64,000 bases of DNA from Anaeramoeba flamelloides (lineage: Eukaryota; Metamonada; Anaeramoebidae): positions 12,400,001 through 12,464,000 of the forward strand of contig JANTQA010000023.1 of assembly GCA_027625915.1 (NCBI GenBank), in the 5' to 3' direction. The notes under the pieces were generated by a model. It made no database searches, was not told the origin of the DNA, and saw nothing but the letters and a program-made list of their open reading frames with translations. The translations under genes were made by a program, and so were the position numbers. Below, one piece after another: positions 23,751 to 35,417 of the stretch (position 1 is its first letter; each line of letters starts with the position of its first letter).

Positions 23751-24130
23751 TCTAATATGTGTTTAGATTGTAACACTCTACCTTTGATAAAGTAAGGATT
23801 TTGTTACATTCTTTTGATAAATAATAACTCATTTTGAAATAAAAAAAAATGAAAAAAAAAATCTTTGAGATCTCAAAATGTCGGAAAGAGAGACACTTCA
23901 TTACTAAGACAGTTGTTTTCAAAATGTAAATCACAATCATTCAAATTGAAAATTGAATGCGACTATAGCGCTTTGTTCTAAAAATATTCTCTTTTTTGAT
24001 TGTTGATTTTGGAGATCAATCACGCTTCACATGTTGGTTAGTTTTTGATTAGTATTAGATACTTTTTAAAATTACAAAATTTTTTTAATTGATTATAGAA
24101 AATTATTTTTAACCTTAATGACTTGACTCT
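23751..24130. repeat. GAGATCTC-type dispersed repeat, forward copy
   Basis: Forward copy of the same family. A right terminus ACCTTAATGACTTGACTCTT and a left terminus TTAAGGTTCAAGTCCTTTAC at 23314 suggest an element of about 0.8 kb. Confidence 0.5.
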
Positions 24131-24204
24131 TAAAAAATTCTCTTCAAAATTTCCACTTTTTTTGATTCAAATACTTTGATATTAAAAGTACCTTTGGGCC
24201 AGTA

Positions 24205-24397
24205 GAGTCAGTTCCACTTTAAGGTACAAACTTTCAATGAAATTTAATACACAAAAAAAATCTCAAATTAAGACAGAAAATTTGTAATTTTTTTTTTTCA
24301 AATTATTTTACTAGAATTTGAATTTTGTACCTTCATTTGAGATTTTTAGTGTCCTAAAATTTGTTGTAAGTTTATGCTTTAGAAGTGGAACGGGCTG
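24205..24397. mobile_element. TA-hairpin MITE, diverged copy
   Basis: Same family as 947-1142 (AGTCAGTTCCACTTTAAGG at the left, GTGGAACGGGCTG at the right, TA flanks), with more mismatches between the arms, so older. Confidence 0.8.
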
Positions 24398-24682
24398 TAT
24401 AACCATTTTAAATAAGTGGGTTTTTTAAAGTACTTTTTTGAAATTATCTATTTTAAAAAAGTGTAAAAATTTTAAGAATTAAAACTTGTATCAAGTTTTC
24501 TTTTTCAAAAAAGTGAAAAACTTTTTCAGAATTAAAACTTTTTGAAAGTTTTTGATTCAAAAAAAGTGAGGAATCAGACTTTATATGTGATTAGAGGTAG
24601 AAATCTGAAGAAAACTACTTATTTAAAATTAGTTTATATTTTAATAAAACCAAAAACTTTTAAATATTTCATACTTCTGACA

Positions 24683-24716
<34 letters not shown>

Positions 24717-26492
24717 AGAGTAGATACTATTTTAAAATTGCTATAATTGAAAAATTATCAATAATTTGAAAGAAAATCAATTCACAACCCAAAATCTTTT
24801 CAAAGAATTATGGGTTACATACATTCATAATTTATCTTATCCAGGATTACTATTGTGTTATAAATTGGAGGTTGCATTGATTATTTATTGGAGAAGATAC
24901 TGAATTTGAACGAAGCATATTCTTGAAAAATTAATCATTTAATCCATGTTTATTCATGAATTATTGATTTTAAAGAAGAGGAAAGAATTAAGACTAAAGT
25001 AAAAGAATAAATTAGAACAAAAAAAATTATTTAAAAATTTTAGAAATGATAATTTCATTTTTTTTTATTTCAAAATTTGAATAAATATTTCCGAAAAATT
25101 TAAAAAAAATTAAAAATAAAAATTAAGTAATAAGATCAGGAAATTTTAACAAAAAGTTGGTTTAAGTATGATAAAGAATCCTTTAACATTTAACAAAAAA
25201 TATAATGTACTGTAAATATACCTTTTGTGGAATTGGTAAATTTCATTTTTTTAAATCATTTTATTGTTTTTTCAAATTGAATCAATATTTATAAAGTTGA
25301 AGACATATCTATTTAGTTTGTTTTCTTGACTACTTGGTTGAAATTTTTAACATAAAAATGTAAAATGATGTATTTTAATTTTTATTTGAATCATTATTTA
25401 AATTAAAAAAAATTACAAGTTAAAAAAATATTTATTTATGGAGATAATTTTATCATAATGGAGTTAAAATAGATTTAGATAATGTGATTTGTTGTTGGTG
25501 AACATTTTGGGAAGATTAAATCTTATTTATAATTTCTAATTTTTCTGTATTATTTAGTAGGTTATATAATAAGAAAAAATTAGTATGTTTGTGTGAATAT
25601 TGAGAGTTAAATAAGTCTAGACTTTTTTTTAAATCATTTAATAGGTTTTTTTAATGAAAAAGTCTTATAATTATTGAAAATTTTAATCATAAACAAATCA
25701 ACAGACCTGGATTTTTTTGGAAATTTATAAATAACTGAACCAATTTTGATAAAAATTTATATTTAATTTTATTATCCCAAATACTATTCGAATAATAAGA
25801 ACAATTATGTCAGATTATCAGTTTTTCAAAATATTAATTAAAGCGGGTTTTTATTGTTAAAATAATCTTATTCACAAATAAAAAAAAAAATATCTAGTAA
25901 TTTTAATTCTTAGAGATCTGAAATAATTCGTTTTTATATACCAAGTCAATTTCATCTAATAATAACCATTTTGAGTATTTTGTTTGACTCTAATTCAATT
26001 TTTTAATTTTATATGTCAAATTAAAAACTTTTTATAAAGATCAAAAGTAAATTTTGACTAAATAAAACAATCCCAAATTAGATTATTTTAATTTTCAAGA
26101 GTTTGATGAAAAAAATCTCCAAATTTAGAGTCAGCAACAACAATGACAGGCAGCCTCTTTAAAAATTAATTTAGTTTTTAAATATTTCGAAGATGGGATG
26201 AATTATTACCATAAACAAGTTTGTTTAAAAGATTAAAAATAAAAAAAAACTTTGTTTGTGTTTAAAAAATTGTCTAACTTTACCGATTTACTAATTAAAA
26301 TATTAGAATTTCATCAAATGGTTCGTCTCTTAATTATAAATATTAATTAAATCAATATATTTTAATGGGAATTGCGATATTTTAAGCGAGATATTTTAAG
26401 AGATTTTTTGAAAAACTATCTAAAAAAATTATAATGATGATACAATTTTGAATAATTTAAAAATATCATGAAAAACGAAAAAAATGTCTTTT
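24398..26492. other. AT-rich intergenic DNA before the tRNA
   Basis: Contains a short (TA)n run near 24684-24715. Otherwise nothing recognised. Confidence 0.5.
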
Positions 26493-26565
26493 AGTTCCAT
26501 AGCTCAGTCGGCAGAGCGCTGTGCTAATAACGCAGATGTCCAGAGTTCGAGCCTCTGTGGAACTA
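26493..26565 (+). tRNA. tRNA-Ile, anticodon AAT
   Basis: A 73-nt cloverleaf with no intron. Acceptor stem AGTTCCA pairs with TGGAACT, D stem GCTC/GAGC, anticodon stem CTGTG/CGCAG (one G-T pair), seven-base loop CTAATAA with anticodon AAT, T arm CAGAG-TTCGAGC-CTCTG, discriminator A. B box GTTCGAGCC is present and a run of T follows as the Pol III stop. It stands alone in AT-rich DNA. Confidence 0.96.
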
Positions 26566-27709
26566 TTTTTTCTTGTTTTTTTTATTTAAATTAACTCTCT
26601 TAAACTTTTAAAAATAAAAACAAACTTTCAATTTTTTTGATACTATAAATAAGTAGACTTTCTCAAGACAAATTTTTTTTTAACTTACAATTCTTTGGTG
26701 AAAAGATCTGATCTTTTTTGAATTTTTTGTATCACAAAAAACTTTAATAATTTCTTTAAAAAAAAGAAAGATTTAAATTTCTTTAAGGATTATCGATCAC
26801 AAACATACCACAAGTTACCGATAGGCCAAAACATTGTCGAGATATACTAGTCATCCCTTGAGATGCAGAATAACTCTGAAATTTTCAAATTTTCTGGAAT
26901 TCTATATTTTTTCCAAATCAAATTTATATAAGTATGTACTCAAAACGACAGCCCTACATTTAATTTTAAGATTTGATTTTTTTAAAGGTTTTTATAGATA
27001 ACTTTAAAACACTTACATTAGAAAAATAATTATTTGGTTATGGAAAATACTCACAAAGTATAATCAAGAATCATATCTTCTCAAAGTTCAAATTCCTAAA
27101 AACTGGAACTTTATCAGTTCTTCTGGATCTCAATAGATCAAGTTGATAATATATCTTGATTGATTATTATTTTTATTTTGAAGGGGGGAAATTATTTTCC
27201 TGTTTTAGTCTTAAGTTCATATTTAATTTGAGAGAAGAGCTAATTTTCTTAGCTTTTATTAAATTCTTTTGAAACTAAAAACAGACAACTTTAGGTTTTC
27301 TAGAGTTTTTTGTTTATTTGAAAAAATAACTAGTATATAAGATAAAAAAGAAACCTTTTAGAAAGTAACTGTTAGCTTTTTGAGAATTTAAAATATTTTA
27401 CTTATTTTTTACAATTTTAGAAAATATAAGAATATTTCAGAAAATATCCAAAAATTTCTTTCTATTTTTTTTTTTTTATTATTGAAAAAGTGTAAATTAC
27501 TGTATAGTTTCAATTAGACTTAAATTCCCTGTCAGAAATTTAAGTGTGAAATCATAGATTTCACAATTATTAATAAATGTAAATAATTTCAAACTATCAC
27601 CGTTTAAAATTATTTCATTAAGATTAATTTTTTTGAATTTATTGTGATAAATTATCTATCTTTTTCAGTGGAAGGATATACCTATAAAATATTATCTATA
27701 ACTTCTATA
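26566..27709. other. AT-rich intergenic DNA after the tRNA
   Basis: No supported feature apart from a slightly GC-richer patch at 26790-26870 without an open frame. Confidence 0.5.
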
Positions 27710-27902
27710 AAATCCGTTCCGCTTTCAAGGCACAAACAACAACGAAATTTAAGGCACAATAAAAATCTCAAATTAAGGCACAAAATTCGGATTCTAGAAA
27801 AATAAATTGTAAAAAAAAAATTCTAAATTTTGTGCCTTAATTTGAGATTTTTTATGCCTTAAATTTCGTTGAAAGTTTGTACATCAAAAGTGAAACTTAC
27901 TG
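27710..27902. mobile_element. TA-hairpin MITE, copy
   Basis: Palindromic element with AAGGCACAA motifs and TA on both sides. The outer left terminus has drifted (AAATCCGTTCC), the right end reads CTTACTG. Confidence 0.82.
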
Positions 27903-27989
27903 TAATTAACTTCCGTTTATACTTTAAACATAAAGGATGAAAATTTTATAATTTAATAAAAAAAAATACTCTTTTTATTCATTTTTCTT

Positions 27990-28215
27990 TTTATTCTGAA
28001 ATCTCCAGATTCTCCAAATAATTACATAAAACCTCAAGAAAACAGCCTTTAGGTTTACCAGAATTTGGAGAAATTATTTTAAAATCAAAGATCTTCTTCA
28101 ATACATTTGAATATGTTAAAAAGACTCTTAGTTTTTTTTTTAATTCTAGAAATTAAAAGCAAATTTCTTAAATTTTTTTTTTATTTCTAGAATTTAAAAA
28201 AAAAACAACCTAGAC
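27990..28215. repeat. Compound palindromic repeat, degraded copy
   Basis: AAAACCTCAAGAAAACAGCC and a TTTTTTTTTAATTCTAGAAA ... TTTCTAGAATTTAAAAAAAA hairpin ending CAACCTAGACACTC. A further remnant is at 58785-58870 (TAGGTTTTCATTTTATAAAA). Confidence 0.5.
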
Positions 28216-28375
28216 ACTCTATTGTACGTGGCTATATCACTATATATATAGTATTATACAGATTGTTATTATAACTAATAATCATTAAAAAGTACTGAAC
28301 TTTTCATTTAGAACAATTAATAAGAAAATTTTCTCTGAACTGATTTTGATTTAAATTGAATTTTTTTAAGTTATC

Positions 28376-28952
28376 TAAAATCATTTTCAGTCAAAGGAGC
28401 CCAGTTTTATAGATAATTTACTATTTCTTCAATAAGTCTAAACCAATATTCTTCTCACAATATATTGTCGATTTTATAATCTGATCATTTTTTCTATTTT
28501 CGTAAATTTTTTTTGATTTTTGCTTTTTTTTTTACTAATTTAGTAAATTTTTTAATTTCTTCTTCCTTTTTTTTTTTCTTTTAAAAAATACTATTGAAAA
28601 AAAAAAATTAAAAACTTCAAATTAACTTAAAGTAAATTATGAGGCTTTGTAATTTCTATTAAAAAATCATACACTTACTATTAAAAATCTTATGGTTAAA
28701 AATTTTAATTTTATAAAGAAATTGAGAATTTTGTATGAGACATTCCATTGAAAGGGGGTAAAAATGTTTTAAGTAGTTTATTTTTTTGGAAAATTTATAA
28801 TTGGTTTGAACATTTATTTTTGAATCTCGATCTAATATGAATTTTATGTTTTCTCTAATTCCTAAACGATCGAATGTTGGTTTATATGATTCTTAAAAAG
28901 AAAGTGACTTTTTGATTTTTGATAAGTTACCCTTGAGTGAAATGTAGTTTAT
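28376..28952 (+). mobile_element. AAACTC...CAGTCAAA TIR family, diverged copy
   Basis: TTTTCAGTCAAAGGAGCCCA at the left; CCCTTGAGTGAAATGTAGTT at the right. Left terminal bases have decayed. Confidence 0.7.
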
Positions 28953-29035
28953 TTCCCAATTAATATTTTCCTTATCTATTTTTTGAAAATTTTCAATGTT
29001 TTGATATTTGATTAAAACTACAAATTTTTTATTTA

Positions 29036-29230
29036 CATTCAGTTCCTCTTTTAAGACACAAACTTTGAAGGAAATTTAAGGCACGAAAAATTTCTCAAAT
29101 TAAGGAATAAAATTCAAGTTCTAGTCAAATAAATTGTAAAAAAAATTCGAAAAAAGTGCTTTTATTTAAGATTTTTTTTTAGTGTCCTAAATTTCGTTCA
29201 AAGTTTGTGTCTTAAAAGTGAAACTAACTA
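29036..29230. mobile_element. TA-hairpin MITE, diverged copy
   Basis: Starts CATTCAGTTCCTCTTTTAAG and ends GTGAAACTAACTA with TA on each side. Internal TTAAGG motifs and the A-rich loop are those of the family. Confidence 0.78.
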
Positions 29231-30038
29231 TATTTTTGAGTTTATATTCTTTTTAAAAATTTAAATTCTAACTTGATCAATTTTAGATTCAGCTTCATTA
29301 ATTATTCTGAGAGAATATTGGACGATTATTAATAAAAATTTCGTAACTATTATTATTAATCTAAACATCTATTGAGTCGAAATATTTTTGAGTTGGATTA
29401 AAGATGAATAGTCTATAGAATTAAAAAAATTATCCCATAAAACAATTGAGTTATTTAAACATTTATAATATATAATTGAATAGCTTTTTTTTTTCTTATT
29501 ACGGAAAGCATTTTTATTTTTTTAAAAATCAACTCTTTACTTTTTTAAAGTTTTTTTTTTATTAATGTTTCTCTTTTTCAAGTCAAATTACTAAATCTTT
29601 TATTTCTGATAACTGGTTATATTTTATAATTTTTTTTTTTAAGAATTTGGAATTTTTTGTATTAGATATAAAACTCTAATAATGTAAGTTCCTATCCGAG
29701 AAATTGAAAAAAAGCTAGAAATAATTTTTAATAATCATTCATGAATCAACAATTTTAACATTCTTTCAATTTATACGCCCCTAGAGTTGGTTTAGTTGAG
29801 ATAACTCTTCACTTCAAGAATAATTTTGGTAGAAAAAATTTCTTTCTTTGATCTTTCGTGTTTCACCAAGAACATGAGAGGAATCTCAAATCCCTACAAA
29901 TACTTTCAAGATTTTTTCAATCTTTTAGATAACAGTCTGTAAGATATCAGTTTCTGATATTCTTTCAAATTTTTTCAAATCTCAAATACTTGATATGAAC
30001 TTTTAGAAGCAAAAAAAAGGGTAAAAAATAATCATTAA

Positions 30039-30198
30039 AGGACTAATCTCTATTAAATTTATTTTTATAAATTTACTAGAGATTGAAAAAATTTTTTGTC
30101 AATTACTTAGGTTTGAAAAGTTCTGTTTATTTTCATATTAAACATATTTCTCGATAAGGAATCATTATTTAGAAATTGGTCCAAAAAAAATAATATAT
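30039..30198. mobile_element. Short derivative of the 18.7-kb TTAA element
   Basis: The left end (TTAA-AGGACTAATCTCTATTAAAT, with GTCAATTACTTAGGTTTGAAA further in) and the right subterminal part (AACATATTTCTCGATAAGGA, ATTGGTCC-A-run) match the two ends of 18734-19667. About 770 bp of middle is missing. The outer right terminus is decayed. A TCCC-TTAA at 31001-31007 could be another end. Confidence 0.6.
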
Positions 30199-30448
30199 GA
30201 CTTAGAATCCGGGGATAATGTACTCTTTGCCCAAATCTTAAAATTGATTCATAATCAAAAAATAGCAATATTTAGTAGAGCTAGGTTGTTTGTTTAAATG
30301 ATTGGGAAGATCAAGTTTAATAGAACCAGAAAGAAGGTAAAGATAAAAAATGTTTTCATTGATCAAGTTTACTACTCACTACAAAAATAAATTTTATTCA
30401 CCATTTCTCATTTTATTTTTTTTTAGACTCATATTTCGCTTTAGTACA

Positions 30449-30770
30449 GAGAGGGTTGCACACACTCAATGATAAACAAAAACGTGGGTGCTCTCTTCTT
30501 TCAAGAACTGTAAATGTAACCTAAAATTTCATAATCCATTTTTAGAAAAATAAAAGTCCTCTAGTCAACCCAAAATACATAAAGTATTACAACTTCAAGA
30601 CTCATTATTTCTTCATTGTCATTTAAAAAGAACCAATAGATACCTTTTACTTCTTGAATTGTTTTATTTATGGCTAAAACAATAGCTAATTTTAGTACAT
30701 TATCACCGGACTCAAATCCCATTTTAAAAATTTTTTTGAAATTTATTTCTTTAATTTTCAAAAATAAGTC
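30449..30770 (-). CDS. Possible small-exon gene fragment, unrecognised
   Basis: Not recognised. An open stretch on the minus strand (about 30755-30574) has a mixed amino-acid make-up (KMGFESGDNVLKLAIVLAIN...) unlike the F/K/N-rich noise around it. A GTAATA donor after SLEV and a TTACAG acceptor near 30527 would join it in phase to FLKEESTHVFVYH and a stop. Upstream exons may lie between 30.8 and 31.5 kb, where ATG ACA ACT TTC at about 31183 opens another coding-looking piece, but I could not make a complete gene. Weak call resting on composition and matching splice phase only. Confidence 0.25.
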
Positions 30771-31896
30771 CCATTCCTCATCAAATTATAAAACTTTTGT
30801 TTTAAAACTGATCAGCTTAAAATTTTTTTTACAAGAAAAAAAATTACATACTGCAAAGTTGGTATTTTTGAAAAAAATATGTTTGAAAAAGGTAAAGCAC
30901 TTCATTTAAAAATTGAAGGAATGCTTTATTGAACAAAATACCCAAAAGAAAAAAAAAATAAAATAGTACCGACATTGTAACGTAAGACATATAAGACTCG
31001 TCCCTTAATAAAAGATAACCTTTTGAAATTAATTATAATTTTTTCAAGTTATCCAAAGAAAAACATTTGTTAACTTTCAATAACCTGAAACTCTTTTTAC
31101 GAAGCCAAAAAGTGGAAAGTTGTTCAAATTTCAACTTTGTAAAAGTTTGAATTGTAAAAACTTTTAAATGGAAAGTTGTCATTTTGGATCTTGTAATTCC
31201 TTTCAAAATTTTGAACAATTTCAAAAAACCAAAAGAGTTGCAAAGTAAAGAAAGTGACTACAATTTTTGTACTATTCTTATAATGAATATCTTTATGTTA
31301 ACTCATTTTTTTTCAAATCAGATTTTTGTGTAAATCTTTCTCAAAAACACAAAACAATTCAAAACCCAATAAGTTCAACAACCTATGATCAAGAATTGGG
31401 ATCATTTTCTTTGAAATATAAACCTCAAAAACGAACACGAAAAAGTCTTTTTTTGCATTTTTAATTACACGAACAAAAAAACAAATAAAACAAACACAAA
31501 TTTTTTGTGTGTATTTCCCACGAACAATCATGAAATCTATGGATTTCCTCTTAAAATCCCGAAACGAAATTTAAATTAAAAGGGTATTTAGGGTGTAATT
31601 TACCCTTCTTCAACAATAAAAACAAACACAAATAATAATACAAATCTTTTATTTTAATAAAAAAAAAAGAAAGATCAACCATCAAAAAAAACCACTCACT
31701 CAAAAGGGATGTTTAAATAACCATTACCAAACTCCAAGAATTCACCAAAATAGTACTACTAATAAGGACATCTTTTTCAAATGGATCTTCTCTCGAATGA
31801 TTCAATTTAAAAAAGAAATTCAAAAAAAATAAATTCATTAATTTTTATAAATCACTTTATTAATTAACTTTAAAACAACAACCAGACTCAAAACAA

Positions 31897-32316
31897 ATGA
31901 CTGGAATTCTCCCAACAAACGAATGTATTGAACAATTTCAAGAATTCAAATTCTCGAAAGAAGCACGATTTATCATTTATAAAATGGATGAAAAACTAAC
32001 CCAAATAGAAGTCGAAAAACTCGGAACAAAAAAGGAGTCATTTGAAGAATTTTATAACCAATTACCACAAGACGATTGCCGATATATTTGTTACCATTAC
32101 GATTTTGAGGTCGAAGGCCAAAAGAGAAGCAAATTGCTTTTTATTGGATGGATACCATCAACAGCAAAACTCAAAAACAAAATGGTTTATGCGACAACCC
32201 TTTTGTCATTTAAATATATGTTAAGGGGAATTGGTGTTTCATTACAAATTAACAACCCCAACGATTTAACCAAAGAATTAATTTTAGAGATCCTTTTGTC
32301 AAAAGCTAGAAAATAA
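31897..32316 (+). CDS. ADF/cofilin, actin-depolymerising factor
   Basis: Single-exon gene of 139 residues, the usual size for cofilin. It binds and severs or depolymerises actin filaments in the cytoplasm. The whole ADF-homology fold can be followed: N-terminal MTGILPTNECIEQF, then RFIIYKMDEK, a loop ending in EEFYNQLPQDDCRY, YHYDFEVEGQKRSKLLFIGW, and the actin-binding long helix STAKLKNKMVYATTLLSFK, ending in GIGVSLQINNPNDLTKE. The motif DDCRYICYHYDFE and the KxKMxYA helix are hallmarks. The second residue is Thr, so the conserved N-terminal Ser phospho-site may be replaced by Thr2. The start codon is the first Met in frame with normal family length. Confidence 0.95.
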   Translation: MTGILPTNECIEQFQEFKFSKEARFIIYKMDEKLTQIEVEKLGTKKESFEEFYNQLPQDDCRYICYHYDFEVEGQKRSKLLFIGWIPSTAKLKNKMVYATTLLSFKYMLRGIGVSLQINNPNDLTKELILEILLSKARK

Positions 32317-33262
32317 AAAGTAATCTCAATTATTCGTCAAAATACACTTTTGAACACTTTTTTAAAATTTCAAGATCAACAAATAACCAACACTTCATAA
32401 TTTGTAAAAAAATTGAACAGTTTTAGAAAAAACAAACAACCTATTCTATCTTTTTTTGTGACTGAAACCTTGAAAAATAAAAATTTTTATCTTTCATTTT
32501 TTTTTTAAACCAGTTAATTTTTTTTTTCCCATTTTTGTTTGTTTTAAAAAAGACATTTACCATACGAAAAAAATTTTCCCCTTCAAACACTAACAAAACA
32601 TAATTCACAATAGAGTACTTTTTTAAAGAAATTGGGGGGTATTTTTAATCTTGATAAAAGATTACCTCTATTAATATTTTCATTAATATGTTCGAAATTT
32701 ATCCCCAAGTCCTAAAAAGAAGAACAGATTTTTAATAATTTAAATGTTTTTTCCTATTTAATTGTTATTGGATCTAGTTTTTTTTTTTTTTTTTCAAAGC
32801 TAATTAATACTGAGGAAAAAATATTTTGAAAATTTGAAATGTAAAATTTCTGTTTTTAATTGAAAAATTGCAGTAATTCAAAACTCTAAGTTAAGAAAGA
32901 TAAGAGATGAAATTTTGCATTCAAGTTATTATTATTACCACATGTTTGTTTATTACAAAAGTTTATTGCTATTGAAGGTTAATTATACACTTTGGAGGTG
33001 TCTCAATGGCTCGAAAAATCTAAACCCCAATTCAAAATTTTTGACACACCCAAAATCAGAAATTGAGAAAAAATCTTTCAGGCGTGATTGAATTTTTACA
33101 ACATTCACCATTTCATGAAGTGTTGTGTTATATTGACATTTTTTATGTCTTTATTTAACAATTCAATTAAAAAAACAAAAAAAAGAAAAAGAATAAAAAA
33201 ATTCAAAGTGTGTTAAAAATTTTGGAGAGAGCAAAACAATTTTTTTATTTTTGGAGAGTAAA

Positions 33263-33823
33263 TTAAAAAAATCCATTTATTGACTGTCCTTCTTGGTCAA
33301 TGACTAAATCGATTCTTTTTGTCATTGAGGTCACCAAATTCTCGATTATTTCCCATGTTATTCCTTCCCAAACTCGAATGATTTCCAAGATAAATTTTTC
33401 TTCATTACTTGGTTGGACGTTTTTGAAATGTTTGTCCATGATACTCCATAAATTTTCGATGGGATTTAAATCAGGAGAATTTGGTGGCCAGGGACTTAAT
33501 ACATTACATCTGTACTGTAGATAATTCATTGATTTTTTTGAGGTGTGTGGGCGAGCGCCATCTTGCTGAAATATCCACCCCCATTCACCATATTGCTCAT
33601 TAGCCTTTTTAATAATTTTTGATTTTCTGATGATATCGTGGATATAAGTTTCTGTATCAACAGAAGAACCATTAATTATTAGATCTGTTTGAAGTCTATA
33701 TCCAATACCACCCCATATCATTACTTTTTTTCCAAATTTTTTTCTTTCATCCCATACAGAATCTTTTTTTTAATTTTTTTATTTTAATAAAACTTTTTTT
33801 AATTTCTACAAAAAAAAAAAAAG

Positions 33824-33858
<35 letters not shown>

Positions 33859-34381
33859 AAAAAGAAATTACTATCATATTCATTTCTCATTCTCAAAATC
33901 TTTCTTCTTTTTTGATTTAAATAAAACCAAGATTCATCTGAAAAAATAACAGTTTTCCAATCTGTTTTAAGAGATTTGTGATGGTTTGCAAAAAGAAGTC
34001 TTTTGTCTTTTTGTAAATCATTTAGGCATTGACGAATTCTTGGTGGCGTGTATTTGAATTTTAGTGATTTTCCGATTCTGAAAATTGATGTTTCAGAACA
34101 ACTCAAATTGGGAAAAATCTCTTGACATTTTTTGGACAACGCCAAACTACTCTTTGAACGATTTTTTTTGTTTCTTGTTCAACAAAAATTTTCATTTCTT
34201 GTGTGATTTTGTTGTTTTTTGGTCCAGTTTTTTTATTTGTAATTCTTTTTTCATCTTCCCATTTCCTTAGCCAATAGCGAACTTTTGACACGTTAATGTC
34301 TAATTCGATTGCTATTTGGCGGAGCGAATATCCACTGTTGCGTAAAGATAAAATATTTATCCGAATTTCTTGATTATTCAT
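33263..34381 (-). mobile_element. Tc1/mariner-type transposase gene (DD34E), nearly intact
   Basis: N-terminal helix-turn-helix (RNSGYSLRQIAIELDINVSK, then a second HTH), catalytic residues in FSDESWF, QQDGARPHTS and SPDLNPIENLW. Exactly 34 residues separate the second D from the E. The reading passes through two interruptions. Near 34160 one extra base in an A-run would restore frame into SLALSKKCQEIFPNLS. A 109-bp stretch at 33763-33871 (GTAATT...AAAAAG, T-rich on the coding strand) has splice signals and exact phase, rejoining NEYD|N|SVWDERKKFGKKVMIWGG. It could be a host-type intron or slippage in a homopolymer. Terminal repeats were not convincingly paired. The right flank (34393-34647) is repeated at 56998-57255. 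Confidence 0.9.
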
Positions 34382-34392
34382 TCAAAATACAA

Positions 34393-34647
34393 AACAAAAC
34401 AAAAAAATTTAAAACCAAAATTGAAATTAAAGTATTCTTTCTATGTTTTGAGTTAATAAATTGCCCTTTTTTGTTCTTTTCTTCAACTAAAAAAAGATAA
34501 AATATAATTTCTAACAAACATTCAAGCTAAAAAAAGTTTTATTCCTGATGTGTATTTGTAATTTTTGAAATCCATTTTGTAATAAATAATCTCAAAAAGT
34601 AAATCTCATGAATGATTATGAGTACCAAATCCCCGATGTCTATTATA
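34393..34647. repeat. Dispersed repeat beside Tc1-type gene, copy 1
   Basis: Matches 56998-57255 in reverse over about 250 bp, with shared TGTATTTGTAATTTTT, TAATAAATAATC-CAAAAAGT, GAGTACCAAAT and GATGTCTATTATA. Probably one end of the Tc1-type element family, ending at TCTATTATA. Confidence 0.6.
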
Positions 34648-34845
34648 CAGTCAGTTTCACTTTTAAGGCACAAACTTTCAACGAAATTTAAGGCACAATA
34701 AAAATCGCAAATTAAGGCACAAAATTTGGAATTTTTTTTTTTACAATTTATTTTTACTAGAATTTGAATTTTGTGCCTTAATTTGAGATTTTTATTGTGC
34801 CTTAAATTTCGTTGAAAGTTTGAGCCTAAAAAGTGAAACTGACTG
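34648..34845. mobile_element. TA-hairpin MITE, well-preserved copy
   Basis: CAGTCAGTTTCACTTTTAAG to its complement, TA-flanked, arms almost perfectly matched. It sits directly at the end of the repeat 34393-34647, next to the Tc1-type element. Confidence 0.9.
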
Positions 34846-35417
34846 TAGATTTAATTTTAGATTGAAAATTTTACTTCTAAAAAAGCAATTAAACACGATT
34901 TTCCAGTCTTAATCTTCACCGAATTCCATTTTATCCTTTAGAATTCGAAATTGAAATGATTGTTTTCCAAAAAAATTATTCCAAAAAAAAACAAATACCT
35001 TCTTATTTTTCTAACAATTGTAGTATTTTAAGACATTTAGTTTTTTATTACAAATCTATTTTGTATCAATCTCTTATGATCAAAAAACCGAGTATCTAAG
35101 CTTTTTTAACCATGTTAAATTCAAATTTTAATAAATAACTCTTCATTCAATCCCAAATTAATAGATTTTTAATTATGTTTCCAAAATAAGTAAAAAATGT
35201 TTTCATTTTTTTATCTTTGAATTTTTATCTTTATTAGTTTATTGATCAACAATTCCGATTCAATTTTTAATAATAGCATAAGAGTGAATATTATTTTTGG
35301 TGTATATTACAGGAAATTAAAAAAAATAAAAAATACTGAAATTCTAGCGAAAGACATATAATATAGTTGATACTTGAAAAATAATTTGGGCTCTTTTGAC
35401 TGAAATAGTGTTTATAT

